Position numbers and translations under genes: made by a program | Notes under the pieces: model-generated | Database searches by the model: none | The model's input: only the letters and a program-made list of their open reading frames with translations | Told to the model about the DNA's origin: nothing | Part shown: piece by piece, positions 26,660 through 38,854 of the stretch | Numbering within the stretch: the stretch's first letter is position 1 | How the letters are laid out: each line of letters opens with the position of its first letter | Assembly: GCF_001039355.2 (NCBI RefSeq) | Contig: NW_019775658.1 | Span: 779,502-843,501, forward strand | Length of the DNA: 64,000 bases | DNA from: Lingula anatina | Lineage: Eukaryota; Brachiopoda; Lingulata; Lingulida; Lingulidae | Reading direction: 5' to 3'

Positions 26660-29600
26660 CTAACAGAGCATCATAGAATAAACTGCTATTATAATTGCCC
26701 CAGTCATCAACCTAATGGACATATGCCCGAAAGAGTTAGGTACTGCTGCAGCGCCGCTTGCAGCTTGCTCTGTATTACATTTGTCGCCGAAACAGAAATA
26801 AACTCTTCCGTTGACGGTTGAACCATATTTAGAATGCTGTAATTTCCCAATGTCCTTTGCGTATCCGGTAACGTCAGAGGAATACGAAGCAGATGATTTG
26901 GAAGGAGAGCATCCTCTTTCAACGACGTCTGTTACAAAATCTTTGTCACCCTGAAACCAAAAAAGAAATGCAACATTAAAAATAATGCACGAATGACACA
27001 AGCTCATAAATGATACACATGTGAGGTGATCATTTGTAAATAAAAGCACATGGAATAAGGGGTGGGACAACCTTTTTGACCAATTTGTATATTCTACCAT
27101 TTTTGATTTGGCTTATGTTTTTTTACGCTTTTTTCATGCAATGGGCCGATAGTATCAGCATAAAAGGATGCACCAAAAAGTTCTGAAAGGGAGGGCGGGT
27201 ATAGGCTTTACATCTCATGTTGAACTTACCGCTGTATCCTTTATTGTCCACTGGGCGTCAGCAGTGAAGCAGGACCCAAGACACTCCACCGTCGAGAGCG
27301 TCACACCGTCCCTGCATTTGGCATCTGTCAGTGAGCGTTGGTCACTGTCCACCTTAACCCCTGGTAGCACTGCCTGGTTTGCGTAGGCCTCCACGTATGT
27401 GCATTTCAGGCAGGTATTTTCTGAAGAAAAATGCAGTATCAGTTCGAACAATACATGTAGGCCTACATGTACGTTAGGAATACAAAAATATGCATATACA
27501 TATGTATCTGCAACAGGCCCGTAGCTAGCAATTCCAAAGGGGGGGGGGTTCTTTTTCTTAAAAAGTGGACCTTTTACCATATAATCCCCATGTATCTAGG
27601 TCAAATTTTACCCAGAGTGGACCTTTTTCCAGCAAAAAGGGGGGTTCTTTCGAACCTCCCGAACCCCCCCTGGCTACGGGCCTGTGCAAGCTCATATTTC
27701 ATTCACATTTAGAAATAATATCATTAGCATAAAACGGACTAAATGTACCAGACACATCTACGTATAAGTCCCGTGCTGCTTCTAGCTTGAAGATTAATTT
27801 TTAATTTTTAAAGAAAAAATGAAGCTTCTCGTATTAGATTTGCCATTGCGTTTGATAAGACTTCAATCACTGTGCCTGTTGTTCTTTTAAACCAGACATT
27901 TCCCACGCAAATGAAAGGGAGGCAAGGGGGTGGACCTCACATATAAACCTTTGCTTGCCAAATGCATACGTTATTTTATATACATACTCCGACAGCCAAC
28001 TCACTTTTACACGTAGGCGGCATGGGATCCCATCTGCGGTGCTGAGTACACGTGGATTTGGCAGGACCCACGGCGTGATAGCCCGGCTCACATGTAAATG
28101 TACAGGTACTGAAGATCTTGTGATCCTCGCTGCAGTGTGTCTTCCCATTCATGATATCTGGAGACTGACACCAGATGTCCTGCTCTGAAAAGTGGAGAAC
28201 AAGACACGCTTCATTTGTATTTGTCAAGAAATGCCATGCGCTGAACAAATTGCATGAAATCACTGAACAAATTGCATGAAATCATGAATATAAATCATGT
28301 TCACTATTATCTATCCATCTATTTCTCAGTTCTGTGTTATCAATCGTATCCAAGACCCGGTTTTCAATTAACAGACACTGGAAATGAGATTGATCCCATC
28401 TGTTACGTAAACTGCCGTACCCCGTTTCTTTAAAATTTGTTGCCATGCCAGTAAAGTATACTTCTCATTTCTGTTTTATAACGTTAAGTTTGGCTCACGC
28501 CTGGTGTAAAAAGCAGTTCTTCTGCATGGCGTAATTCAATCAACATATTATTAAAACTCTGCACGCACGAGAGCACTAGCAACTCTTCAAACCGTGACAG
28601 AACATTTGAATCCATGAGGTCAACACTTTGTAAATGCTTGCTATTTTTTCTGAGTCAACTTATTTTATATGTCTGATAAAAAGTTGTACTGAACGTCTGG
28701 AAACGTCGCATTGAATTGGCAAAACTTACAAATAACGTCGGACTTCTTGCAACTTTTATATGCGCATAATATGCTTTTCTGTCTTGGTTTTATCCTCAGA
28801 AAACCTTTTTCTGGATTCGCCATTAGCTGTCTATATCAATTAAACTTCAGGTTCGTTAAACCGCTGTAATGCATATAAAACATGCTTGCTACTCGATAAC
28901 TATGCTTTGGAGTTTTTTCAAGCAGAAGTTTTGCCGGCAAACAGATGGAAAGGAAAGGAAACCAAAATAACCAACAGCGTTACCCAAAAAATAGCTCACC
29001 GAGCAATATTTCTGTCGTTATCAAAGAGAACTGACACTTTCTATGGTATTTACCAATGTAATCCAATGAAAGTGATATTTCCGAATTTAATTGCAAGAAC
29101 AGATTGATTAACATTTTTATGGGAATGTTTAATTTCAAAAGTAATATATTGAACATTAATTTTTACGGACCCTGTGGTGATGCGTAAACAACATAACGAT
29201 CAGCTCGGATGACTTAGTCACACACAGGAAAAAGGTTAATAAGCCTCTGTTTTGTGACCTCAACTTCAAGCTGCTTTGCCTTCTGTATACATGTATATCG
29301 TCTGACAAGAAACGTTATATCTAACCCTGCATTGGAACAATATTTCTTTGTACGGTGCATATATATGTCCATGTATATACTTTTCTCTCTGACTTTCTGT
29401 GTAAATTGTTTCTACCGTCATTGCAATGACATCAGTGTCCTTTAAGGTGAAATTAAAGGGTTTTAGAGAAAAGCCAAGGCAAATAAAATACGCATTTACT
29501 TTGCAGATAGGATAATTAATCTGTATTTGAGCACAGAATTTTATTTGAGTGATTGCGTAGTATTCAACACCATGTTCTAGCTGTCTGCTTGTATACGTCA

Positions 29601-31283
29601 GGTAGAATAAAACGTTGGCACAGTTCTGAGTTCCTCGAGCTGAACAAAAACGCTAGTAACATGACAGATTATTGGCAACCAGATTGCTTATCACAAAATC
29701 TGTTTTCAGGAGAAGATGTACCCCTTAGCAATATTACACTTCGGTATTTAATTCTTTAAAGCAAAATAGAAGTTTTAATCATTCGAAAATACTCCTAACG
29801 AACACATTCTGCCAAAATAATAAGATTTTCTGAACAAATGTTTGTCCTTACTGTCACAGTGAGGTAGATAGGTCCATTCCTGGTTAGCCTGGCACGTGGC
29901 GGCCACGTGGGGTGGACCGTCCTGGGAGAACTCGAATCCCTCTTTACACCCAAACTGACATGTGGTTTCTACAGAGAAGTCCTCACCACGACAGTACCTG
30001 ATGTTTCCATTTTCTACAAGTGGCTGAGGACACCAGTTGGCAAGCTCTGTAAAAAAGATCACAATACTGTGATATAGTAAAAATTGAGTTTATAGTCTGA
30101 TAACCTCAGCAAATGAAATTAGCCGGATTTATACTATAATCTAAAATCAGAGAGTACATAGAGGAGACATCAATTGGGAACCTCTGCAATAGAGAGAAAA
30201 TACGTGTAATACAGACGTCAATTGGAAAGCTCTGTAAAAGAAAGCTCATGTTTATTAGGGGAGGATCCACGATTATTTTAAGGGGGAGGGGGGTCTGCGG
30301 ATGCAAAGCCGACCCCCTCAACCATTGGCATAAAGTGCCGGGCCCGCTTAAGGGACCCGAAAAAATTTGGTATTTTACAGGGCAAACGGTGCCATCTGAT
30401 ACGGTTTAGTACTAGAAATCAGCTAGTCAAAATTCTTATTCCAAAAGGGGAATATTAGTGTGATTTTTTTCAGAAACCGAAGGGGGGTCAGGACCCCCAT
30501 GACCCCCCTCTAAATCCGCCACTGTTTGTAATGTGGTCATCATGCAGTTGTACAGCGTTTTCCTTCGGGTCGCTGTTGAATTTTAAAGGGAAATTAATGA
30601 AAATATATGTTCCTTCAAAAAATATTTATAAATCGACTTTTGACTTTTCAGTTTGATAATACGAATATATTAAATATTCGGGATAATCTGGAAATGATTC
30701 ACTCACCAAAAGTCTGGTGTAAACATTTCGTTAACTTTGCAGAAAACAGAAACTCTTCTACAGTACGTTAAGTAGAGCGGTTTGAACGATCGGCCTGAGT
30801 TAACCTAGCAATGCTTTGCTGAAGTAATAATAGTAAAGAAGTAAATGCCAAATTCTCAACGGCAACTTCGTCTGATAACATGGTATTTCTCCAGTGCTGT
30901 TTATATGTGCAACGAGTGGAAAAGAAGTGGCGAGTGACTGAGGGCGTCTGGATTATAAATATATGTATATACGAAGTGTTTATAACAGCACGTAAACCCC
31001 TTCAATACATTCATATACAGTTGTACTCCCACAGTTCTTTTTTTGCACAGCAAACGATTTGTTTTGTTTAACCCGTGGGCCATTCTCATATTTATTTAAT
31101 TTAGAACAATTATAGTACTAATATTTTGAATATATTTATTATTAATAAAATATTAAATTAGATATAACCATTAAAATACCAATTTAGTAAGAGGATCGGG
31201 CTATAAGTTTAAAATACGGTTGCAGTAGTTTCGTATCTTTTTCAATGGACAATTTATTTATGATCAACAAATAACCTACACAG

Positions 31284-31344
<61 letters not shown>

Positions 31345-32212
31345 TGTGTGTGTGTATGTGTGTGTGTGTGGGGGGGGGGTTAAAGAAGGTCACAATGCTT
31401 TTTGCAATGCATTGGTGTGAAAAATACAAATGGACATGATATCATCCATATACGTTACGTACATGTAGTTATGATTTTATGGTCTGTTTCCTGATATATT
31501 AAAATCGGTTTCCAAATAAAAAAAAAAGAAAATCTGTATTTGTACTAAGTATAATGAAAACAATGTAACTTACTCTGATCACACCATTCTCCGCTCCAGC
31601 CTTTGAAACACATACACTTATATACAGAACCTTCTGGGCGGGTGCGGCCGTTCTTGCAGTAGTTGGAGGCACCTAGAATAGTACAGAGGTATAAGAAATC
31701 TTACCCGCTCGGCAAATTGCCTTCACTGGCTCATTTATGGAAAATCAGGCTACTTATTGCATTTATTTATTTATTTATTTATTTATAAACACCAGGGAGC
31801 TTGATTTCTTCGTCCGACAATGGTGATTTTTATATAATTTGGTGACTAAGTAAGCGAGTCAGGTGACGAATTGAAATGTGCACAACCAAAAGTGGCTTTG
31901 GAATGGCTCTTTTTAAAAAACCTGTCACAAAGTAAAGAATTATGGATTATTTACCATGTTTAACAAATTATTGTAAAAAACATGACAGCAGATTTGGTTA
32001 TAGCATTATGTAAAATTTCTGCGGGGTGTCCTTAATCTTCACTAGGCGCTCCTCTGGGTTGCACTTGAAACGTATACAATCTACCCCCACTTTAAACGAA
32101 AAATGTAAATACGAGCTTTGTGCTTACCTGATGTGTTTGATTCCCATATAATAGCGACAAGCACAGGAAGTATATTAAAGGATAATATTGACCGATTAGA
32201 AATAAACATCAT
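26660..32212 (-). CDS. Surface protein: partial EGF, two CCP/sushi, Ly6/uPAR, GPI-type tail
   Basis: Six coding exons read from high to low coordinate: 32128-32212, 31574-31672, 29852-30046, 28005-28184, 27230-27420 and 26660-26950. Phases agree throughout, giving 346 residues. I chose the ATG at 32212 (MMFISN) because the frame above it has only a GTG. Domains in order: signal peptide (about 1-24); a short EGF-like piece with four cysteines (YCKNG, YKCMCFKGWSGEWC); CCP1 (NWCPQPLVENGNI to YLPHC); CCP2 (WCQSPDIMNG to RRWDPMPPTC); and a Ly6/uPAR domain (NTCLKC, VECLGSCF, VERGC, YFCFGDKCN). A small-residue stretch (SGAAA) and a hydrophobic end (LMTGAIIIAVYSMMLC) follow, typical of GPI attachment. 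CCP domains bind complement-type or other ligands in many surface proteins; the role here is unknown. The CCP and EGF exons are all phase 1-1, the classic shuffled type. Confidence 0.8.
27514..27684. mobile_element. Non-autonomous inverted-repeat element (MITE-like), copy 2
   Basis: This 171-bp relative of the element at 15394-15559 begins CAGGCCCGTAGC and ends GCTACGGGCCTG, a 12-bp perfect inverted repeat. It is flanked on both sides by TGCAA (27509-27513 and 27685-27689). It lies in the intron between the second CCP exon and the first Ly6 exon of the host gene. The interior includes AGTGGACCTTTT twice and G- or C-rich runs near each end. Confidence 0.88.
28239..28283. repeat. Short tandem duplication of about 22 bp
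   Basis: The unit CTGAACAAATTGCATGAAATCA occurs twice in direct succession, in the intron upstream of the second CCP exon. Confidence 0.85.
30255..30523. mobile_element. Probable degenerate inverted-repeat element with G/C-rich ends
   Basis: The left end TAGGGGAGGATCCACGA and the inverse of the right end, CAGTGGCGGATTTAGAGG, are related. Both are followed by long G runs (AGGGGGAGGGGGGTC on the left; GGGGGTC on the right, inverted). The interior is non-coding. No clean target duplication is visible, so the copy is old or the borders are slightly off. It lies in the intron between the EGF and first CCP exons. Confidence 0.5.
31287..31379. repeat. Compound microsatellite (AC)n(GA)n(TG)n plus G run
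   Basis: Runs of AC (31287-31322), GA (about 31323-31344) and TG (about 31345-31370) end in a run of G. The AC and TG parts are complementary and can fold on each other around the GA loop. Intronic. Confidence 0.9.
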
Positions 32213-33916
32213 GTCTGAAAATATGGCTAAATAATAGCATAAATACTTGTAGGTAATCGGCACCCAGACAGCTTAGATCATGCCACAACTTCAAACCGAG
32301 GCTCCGGTGAGGCTGTAAAATGGGGTCCTTGTGTTTGTGCAGCCTTTTTTGTATCATATTTTTTATCGAAAGTGCATTGATGATGATAGTGTGTCTATGC
32401 TGCGCAAATGACGTGATATATATATGATGTGCAAACTATCCGATTATGTATTTTCCTCAAAGTTCGACGTTAATTCTGATATCAGGGATTTTTTGTTTCA
32501 GCAACGATACGTCAACATTTCATTATCCGTTCTCTGTGTGTGTGTGTGTGTGTGTCGTTTCACCTTTACTGCCATACTAGTGTGGGCAGCGTATTTTGTT
32601 CTCCTTTATATTGCTGCAGTGAGTATTGCAGCTCAACTGGGGTACACAACAGGCTAAATGTCACAGCCTTGTAAACGAGTTCAACAGATGTTCCGTTTCT
32701 TCTGCGTACAGAGTTCCTTTTCCTTCCATACAAGTTCCTTGAATGTCATTGGAGAATTCTGCCTGTCCCTTTGCTTTTCGTATATTTACTTTTTTATTTC
32801 ATACCTTTTTGCTTTAAATGAGATCGATGATCACAACAAGTATTCTGGGCTCCCGGATTGGGCATAAAAACGGTCCAGACTATTCAAAGATAATTCAAAA
32901 AGTCAGCCCCCAAATTCTTCACATCGTCTAACATTGGTCAGCTCTTTATTTCCGATGAAAAAAAGTAATCCACATACAAAATGCAAACTCAGCTGTCATT
33001 AATTATGTTGTGCTTGGGATCGAAGAACCATACGCTTTTTGGGCGAAAGAGAAGTACACAAAATCAGAAAGCCAAGCCAAGATCATAGTTTAATATATTT
33101 ATACCGATTTTTATTATTGCAACAACGAAGTTATATAGATTTTGTTATTGCCTAACTTTTAGAACAAAATGGTTCGTTCTTTAAGATCCAGTGTGGCCAT
33201 CACATGTATTGACACAGCTTTATTCTGCGCATAAGTCTCCACTATAGACCGATTTATAATACAACACAGCTCATAGCGACAGATTCCAAATATTTATTCA
33301 TACCAAAACAAACAATACAGATGAATGTCACATTTGAATTTGATAGATTTTATTGCTTTGTTAAGTGAACAAAGATAAAACTGACATGGCTGGGCGAAAC
33401 ATGTAACCGTTAAACACAAAGGGTGTATAATGAACGTCTTTTAGCAGAGAATAATAATTCATATTGACAACTCCTTTATTAACTAAGGCCAGACAAAATT
33501 GGTAACTTGGTTAGGGACCATGAGCAGTCCTAATTTTGAAGACATTTTCTGCGCAGTTCTTTTTTCTTCAAATGGAAATATGCAATGGATATCAACTTGG
33601 CAAATGGGAGAAATTTATAATTAACCCCCAAGAAAAAAACTAAATGCTGTTTTTATGCTCTGTAAACTGTGGATTTGAGCCCCCCATTCCCTCCAAAAAC
33701 ACCTTAATACCATATATTTAAAAACAAATTAAAAACAAATTCCGTCTATCCCTGTTTACAGAGTTAACCATCTTGTCAGTTTTGTTAGGCCTAAAAACAC
33801 ACACCAGTACAGCCAAAATTGACCAGGCAAAGGCAACCTCACGCAACAATAATGTACTGGTTATTAATAAAACGCTATCATTTCTTTATTGCCACAGAGT
33901 TCAAGATGATGCAGCA

Positions 33917-33947
<31 letters not shown>

Positions 33948-33963
33948 CAAACTTCAATCAGCT

Positions 33964-34001
<38 letters not shown>

Positions 34002-34035
34002 AGCTCAACATGTGTATATACCAGCACTCCTGTAG
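32213..34035. other. Region between the CCP/Ly6 gene and PAN-FReD gene A
   Basis: It holds the 5' flank of the CCP/Ly6 gene, a short (TG)n tract near 32536-32556, and the 3' flank of gene A. From about 33180 onward the sequence resembles the 3' flanks near 36640-36910 and 39950-40540 (shared phrase close to CCAAATATTTATTCATACCA), marking the left border of the tandem array. (AAT)n and (TC)n tracts lie at about 33920-33945 and 33966-34000. No other gene seen. Confidence 0.5.
33885..33890 (-). terminator. Possible AATAAA of gene A
   Basis: Read on the minus strand, AATAAA lies about 145 nt after the stop codon of gene A. Equivalent sites in the other copies are not obvious, so this is tentative. 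Confidence 0.3.
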
Positions 34036-35702
34036 TCAAAAATGTATTGGCTTGATCTTCATGATTCCTTGCTTCAACAAACAGCCAGTATCACAATTTA
34101 TCCCTGTAACCCCAGCATATTTAAAGCAATGTGCTGGGAAGGAACATCCTGGGTGATCCGGGTGCATTCCCGTAAAAGAGGCTAATCCACAACGGTCAAA
34201 CCACCATCCGCCTTGGTATGTTCTTGCGCAGTTCTCTCCCCAATTGTCATTGTCTCTGTCGTGCGTGGTAAACGGCTGGCCGTTATGATCACCAATACTA
34301 TCTTGAGATACGTTGCCAACGAAGCTATTTGCATTCAGCTGCAGTGTGTAATTGTCACTTCCTGAGAATAGGTAGAAATTATCGAACTCAACCCAGTATG
34401 AATTGTTGTTATAGGATTCAAACTCAATTCTCAGTTTGTACATGTACGTCTTATTGTAGGTCATAAGGTGGACAATCTCATTTCCAAGCCAGTGGTCACC
34501 GGAAACGTCTCCAAATCCATCTCGGTACTCTGCCCAAGTACGGTTAAATGACAGCTCAGGTCCAGTACGTCTGTAAATTACAGTCCAGCCATCTTCACAC
34601 CACATAAAGCGAACTCTACCGGTGTTGGTATTAGGTTCTCTGATCGCTGTCACACCTTGAAATTAATCGCAATAAATTTGTTCAGCATTCATTCAAATAT
34701 TGCTGAATTATTTCCCACGATCATTGCATAACACTTAGTTATTAGAATGTCCAAATGACCTAATATCTTTCTTTCATTAATCATATGTTTTCGATAGCAT
34801 CCAAATCATCTAATCCGGATATAATGAACTACTTCCCCGTATAGAAAACAAATTAACCTCTTTCCAGCAACGGATTTCTTAGGTTTCCGTCACTCAAAAT
34901 GGATCTATCTGAAGTTTTTGACTAGTTATACTTTTTTATGAAAGAAAACTAAATATATTTTTACCTATGGGGCTAACAGAATTGCCATCGCAGCCCGGGA
35001 ATACCTTTGGGAAGTGGTGGAGTAATAAAAATTAGTACAAGTAGATAATTTTCTGAATTTGATTTGAATGTTTCACGTTTATGGCAACACATTAAATTTA
35101 CTTGTGCATTCAGTTCAAAGTAAATGAACTTACACCAAATTTACCTTGAGCAAGGATGAATGATAACATCATATTTGTATGACAGTGGTGATGAACAACA
35201 GAAATAAAAGTGGATACCTTGGCATAATACCGCCTTCCTGTGTCAGAAACTGTTTCATTTCGTACATTATTCACATTCCCTCTGTAGATAACACATTCAG
35301 TGTCCATGCTTGTTAAATCCAAGAGGTAAAAGTATTGGCAGTTTCCATATCGAAGGCAGATTAGTGCACAATTGATGTTGCTTCTAACAGTATAATGTTG
35401 TAGCTCGTCGTCAGTAGATTCAGCCATGGAGGAAACCGAAACAAACCGGCCCAAGCTTTCCATAGACGTCGACTCGCAGATGATACGGGTAAGGAAATCT
35501 AAAAACAAAATATTGAGGAATCGATTCGAAAGTAACTCAAATATTAAATCTTCGATTTTTGAAACCAATTTAAGAAAGAAAAAAATGTGAATGGAGTAAA
35601 GATTTTAAGCCTTCGAATACAAGCTTTTTTCAAATTCAATTTAAAATGCATTCAACATTTACGTAGAGTGACGGAACGGAGCAATGTCCTCCAAAACAGC
35701 AT
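34036..35702 (-). CDS. PAN/apple-fibrinogen-domain lectin A
   Basis: Four coding exons: 35663-35702, 35218-35498, 34965-35004 and 34036-34655, giving 326 residues. Exon 1 starts MLFWRTLLRSVTL and, with the start of exon 2, makes the signal peptide. Exon 2 carries the PAN/apple core (NINCALICLRYGNCQYF, then ECVIYRG). Exon 3 (VFPGCDGNSVSPI) supplies the first FReD cysteine. Exon 4 is the FReD from GVTAI, with MWCEDGWTVIYRR, GDHWLGNEIVHLMTYNKTY, the calcium-site-like THDRDND, NCA, GGWWFDRC, and ending MKIKPIHF. Possible N-glycosylation sites include NKT, NNS, NYT and NVS. FReD proteins such as ficolins and tachylectins bind acetylated sugars; that role here is inferred. Peculiar to A: a 6-nt insertion gives NKTYMYKLR where the other copies have NKTYKLR, and the variable loop is GCSFPAHC. 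It is the most 3' member of the array. Confidence 0.9.
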
Positions 35703-37185
35703 ATTAATTCTTTTGTCATGAAAATGTTTCATAAAATGTGTGTCCTGTGTAAGTGTCAAAACCCAATGGAATAACATTTTATAAGTCATAGATCTAAATA
35801 TATTGTCGAGGCTGGAAAATGGAACCAGTTTCCTGAATCGACAGGATGAAAAAGAACGGCGTGTTTGTTTAGTCGCATTATCATTCCTCACAACAGCAAA
35901 GTTAGATGTGGAAATAGTTATTTTATTTGACTAACACTAATGGAACCTCATAAGTTATATCCTGAAAGACAATGCCTTTTCATTGTCGATTTTATCACTC
36001 TTTGTTTTGCGTGCAGCTTTCCACTACTTACCGATTTACACACCACTGGATCAGGGAATCAAGTTCCAAACAGTTATTCACATGAAAACGAGAAACATTG
36101 ATAAATGTTGCATTTGCAATATCTTCAACAACTAAAATTGCTTTGTTTATTAAGTAATCAAACAAACATTCAAAACTGCTTTTTCCTAGGATGTTTAATG
36201 TAACTTTGTATTGAGAACAACTAATAGGTTTTATGTTATCAAAATGGTATAGAAATACGTATATAATTAGCTTTGCAAGTCGAGTGCAGACACGCAACAG
36301 AACTAACAGAACAAACATGTCAGCTTTTTCCTCCCCTCTCAATCTCTCCTGTCCACATGTGTAATCAGGTACATTGCCCCCATGGTCCAATATGTTTTAA
36401 CATTTTTATAAAACAAAAATCGCGAGTATATCTCACTTCGGGACTGTTACCGAGAAATATCTTAAATATTTATTTGGAACATACTGAATCATCGGGTTAA
36501 CATGGAGTTAAATGTTTCTTGCACATAACCCTAATGCACCTTGGTGCCGTTCCGCAACATTTGGTGGATGTATATTAAATTTTCACAGTTACAGGTAGAA
36601 CTCAAATGACCATGTCATGATGGCATTCTTTCTTCAAATATGTTGTCGAGACGACACTAGCGTCCCTCAGATATTTACAAGGTTTACATAAAAATTTTGA
36701 TTACGGTCACAGCTCATGGATGCAAGTTCAAAATGTTTATTCGTACCTCAACAAACAATACCGATTTTCTTTGTTCAGTAGTCAAACATACCACCGTTAT
36801 AACTGCGCATGCAAAGTAATTGTTACACACAAAGAGTGGAAAATGTTCGTCTTCCTGCTAAGAGCTATTCATATTGACAGCACCAAGATGAACAATGAGA
36901 ATAAACGAACCTTATTTTAAGGACATCAGATTTTTGCGCTTCTTTTTTGACTGATAGTTCCTGTATATGGTGCAAAGTAGTTGATAATCTACAAAATGAG
37001 AAAGTACCATTCTATCTTTACTCTTTAAACATTATCAATCCACCATTGTCACAAACAGATGATGAAACAAAACAGTAGAAAATAATATTAACAATTTATA
37101 TTTCAACCAGCTCTCTCTCGCCTTCTCTCTCAGGATTCTAGAGCTCTCTCTTTCTCAGCATATGCGCATGTATATGCCCCTGTAG
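35703..37185. other. Spacer between PAN-FReD genes A and B
   Basis: This is the 5' flank of A followed by the 3' flank of B. The segment at about 36020-36420 is paralogous to 39170-39560 and partly to 43110-43440, upstream of B and C, and may contain shared promoter sequence. In A and B the leader just above the ATG stays open for about 60 codons (see findings). No extra gene is called. Confidence 0.5.
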
Positions 37186-38854
37186 TCAAAAATGTATTGG
37201 CTTGATTTTCATGATCCCTTTTTTCAACAAACAACCAGTATCACAATTTATGCCCGTAACCCCGGCATACTTAAAGCAATGTGGCTGCACGGAACAACTC
37301 GGTTGATCATCCGGGTGCATTCCCGTAAAAGAGGCTCCCCCACAACGGCCAAACCACCATCCGCCTTGGTACGAACTTGCGCAGTTCCCTCCCCATTTGT
37401 CATTGTCTCTGTCGTGCGTGGTAAACGGCTGGCCGTTATGGTCACCAATACTATCTTGAGATACGTTGCCAACGAAGCTATTTGTATTCAGCTGCAGTGT
37501 GTAATTGTCACTTCCTGAGAATAGGTAGAAATTATCGAACTCAACCCAGTAGGAATTGTTGTTATAGGATTCAAACTCAGTTCTCAGTTTGTACGTCTTA
37601 TTGTAGGTCATAAGGTGGACAATCTCATTTCCAAGCCAGTGGTCACCGGAAATGTCTCCAAATCCATCTCGGTACTCTGCCCACGTACGGTGAAATGACA
37701 GCTCAGGTCCAGTACGTCTGTAAATTACAGTCCAGCCATCTTCACACCACATAAAGTGAACTCTACCGGTGCTGGAATCGGGGTCTCTGATCGCTGTCAC
37801 ACCTTGAAAATTATAGCCATAATTTTTTTCATAGAATACATAGAAATATAGTTGAATTATTCCCATGATCTTTGAACAAATTCTTTTATAGAATCGCCGA
37901 TATTTGAAATACTACCCCTGTCCAAATGACAATATCTTTCTTTCATTCATCGTTTGTTTTAGATAGCAGCCATATCGCCAAATCCGAATTAATATCTGTA
38001 CAGCAACCTAATTATAGGCCTACTCTTTCCATTATTCAAAATGGATCTGTCTTAAGTTTTTGGCTAGTAATACTTTTTTCATATCTTAGAAAACTAAACA
38101 TATATTTACCTTTGGGGTTTACGGAATTGCCACCGCAGTCCGGGAACACCTTTGGAAAGTGGTGGAGTTATATACAATTAGTTCGCAGTATATAATTTTA
38201 TGATTTTGATTTGAATGTTTCACGTTTATGGCAACACATTGAATTTACTTGTGCATTCAATTCAAAGTAAATGAACTTACACCAGATGTACCTTGAGCGA
38301 GGACAAAAGATTACATCAAATTTGTATGACAGTGGTGATAAACAACAGAAAGTGGATACCTTGGCATAATATCGCCTTCCTGTGTCAGAAACTGTTTTAT
38401 TTAGGCCGTAATTCATATTCCCTCTGTAGATAACACATTCAGTGCCCATGCTAGTTAAATCAAAGAAGTAAAAGTATTGGCAGTTTCCATATCGAAGGCA
38501 GATTAACGCACAATTAATGTTGCTGCTAGCAGCGTGATGCTGTAGCTCGTTGTCAGGAGATACAGCTGCGGAGGAAATCGAAACAAACCGTCCCAACCTT
38601 TCCATAGACGTCAACCCGCAGACAACATGGGTAAAGAAATCTGAAAACAAAAAATTGAGGTATTAATTCAAAAGTAACTAAAATCTTAAATCATCTATTC
38701 CTAAAACCAATTCAAGAAAAAAAAAAAAAAAAAAAAAACATGCGAATGAAGTAACCCTCACATACAAGTACTTGTCAAATACAATTTAAGAAGTAGGCCC
38801 TATTCGATATTTACGTAATGTGACGGAACAAAGCAATGTCTTCCAGAACGGCAT
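37186..38854 (-). CDS. PAN/apple-fibrinogen-domain lectin B
   Basis: Exons 38815-38854, 38360-38640, 38110-38149 and 37186-37802 give 325 residues. The signal exon encodes MPFWKTLLCSVTL. The PAN exon has NINCALICLRYGNCQYF and ECVIYRG, the micro-exon VFPDCGGNSVNPK, and the FReD starts GVTAIRDPDSSTGRVHFMWC. It is the closest paralogue of A in the PAN and first FReD half. It differs in the pocket region (GGWWFGRCGGASFTGMHPDD, then SCSVQPHCFKY) and ends with CLLKKGIMKIKP. The open frame runs back through the splice acceptor of the last exon. I place the exon start at 37802 because the acceptor AG, the micro-exon phase and all paralogues agree. Confidence 0.9.
38714..38740. repeat. Poly-A run in intron 1 of gene B
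   Basis: An uninterrupted run of about 25 A on the plus strand lies between the signal and PAN exons. It could be a slippage tract and is prone to sequencing error. Confidence 0.8.

Noticed and set aside
29930-29945. tRNA B-box-like text
   Set aside because: It is inside the CCP1 exon and no A box or cloverleaf can be formed around it; no tRNA gene was found anywhere in the window.
37192-37518. Plus-strand frames opposite the FReD exons (also at 41169-41648 and 52498-52878)
   Set aside because: They are antisense shadows of the conserved FReD exons, recur only because the sense strand is conserved, and show no domain.
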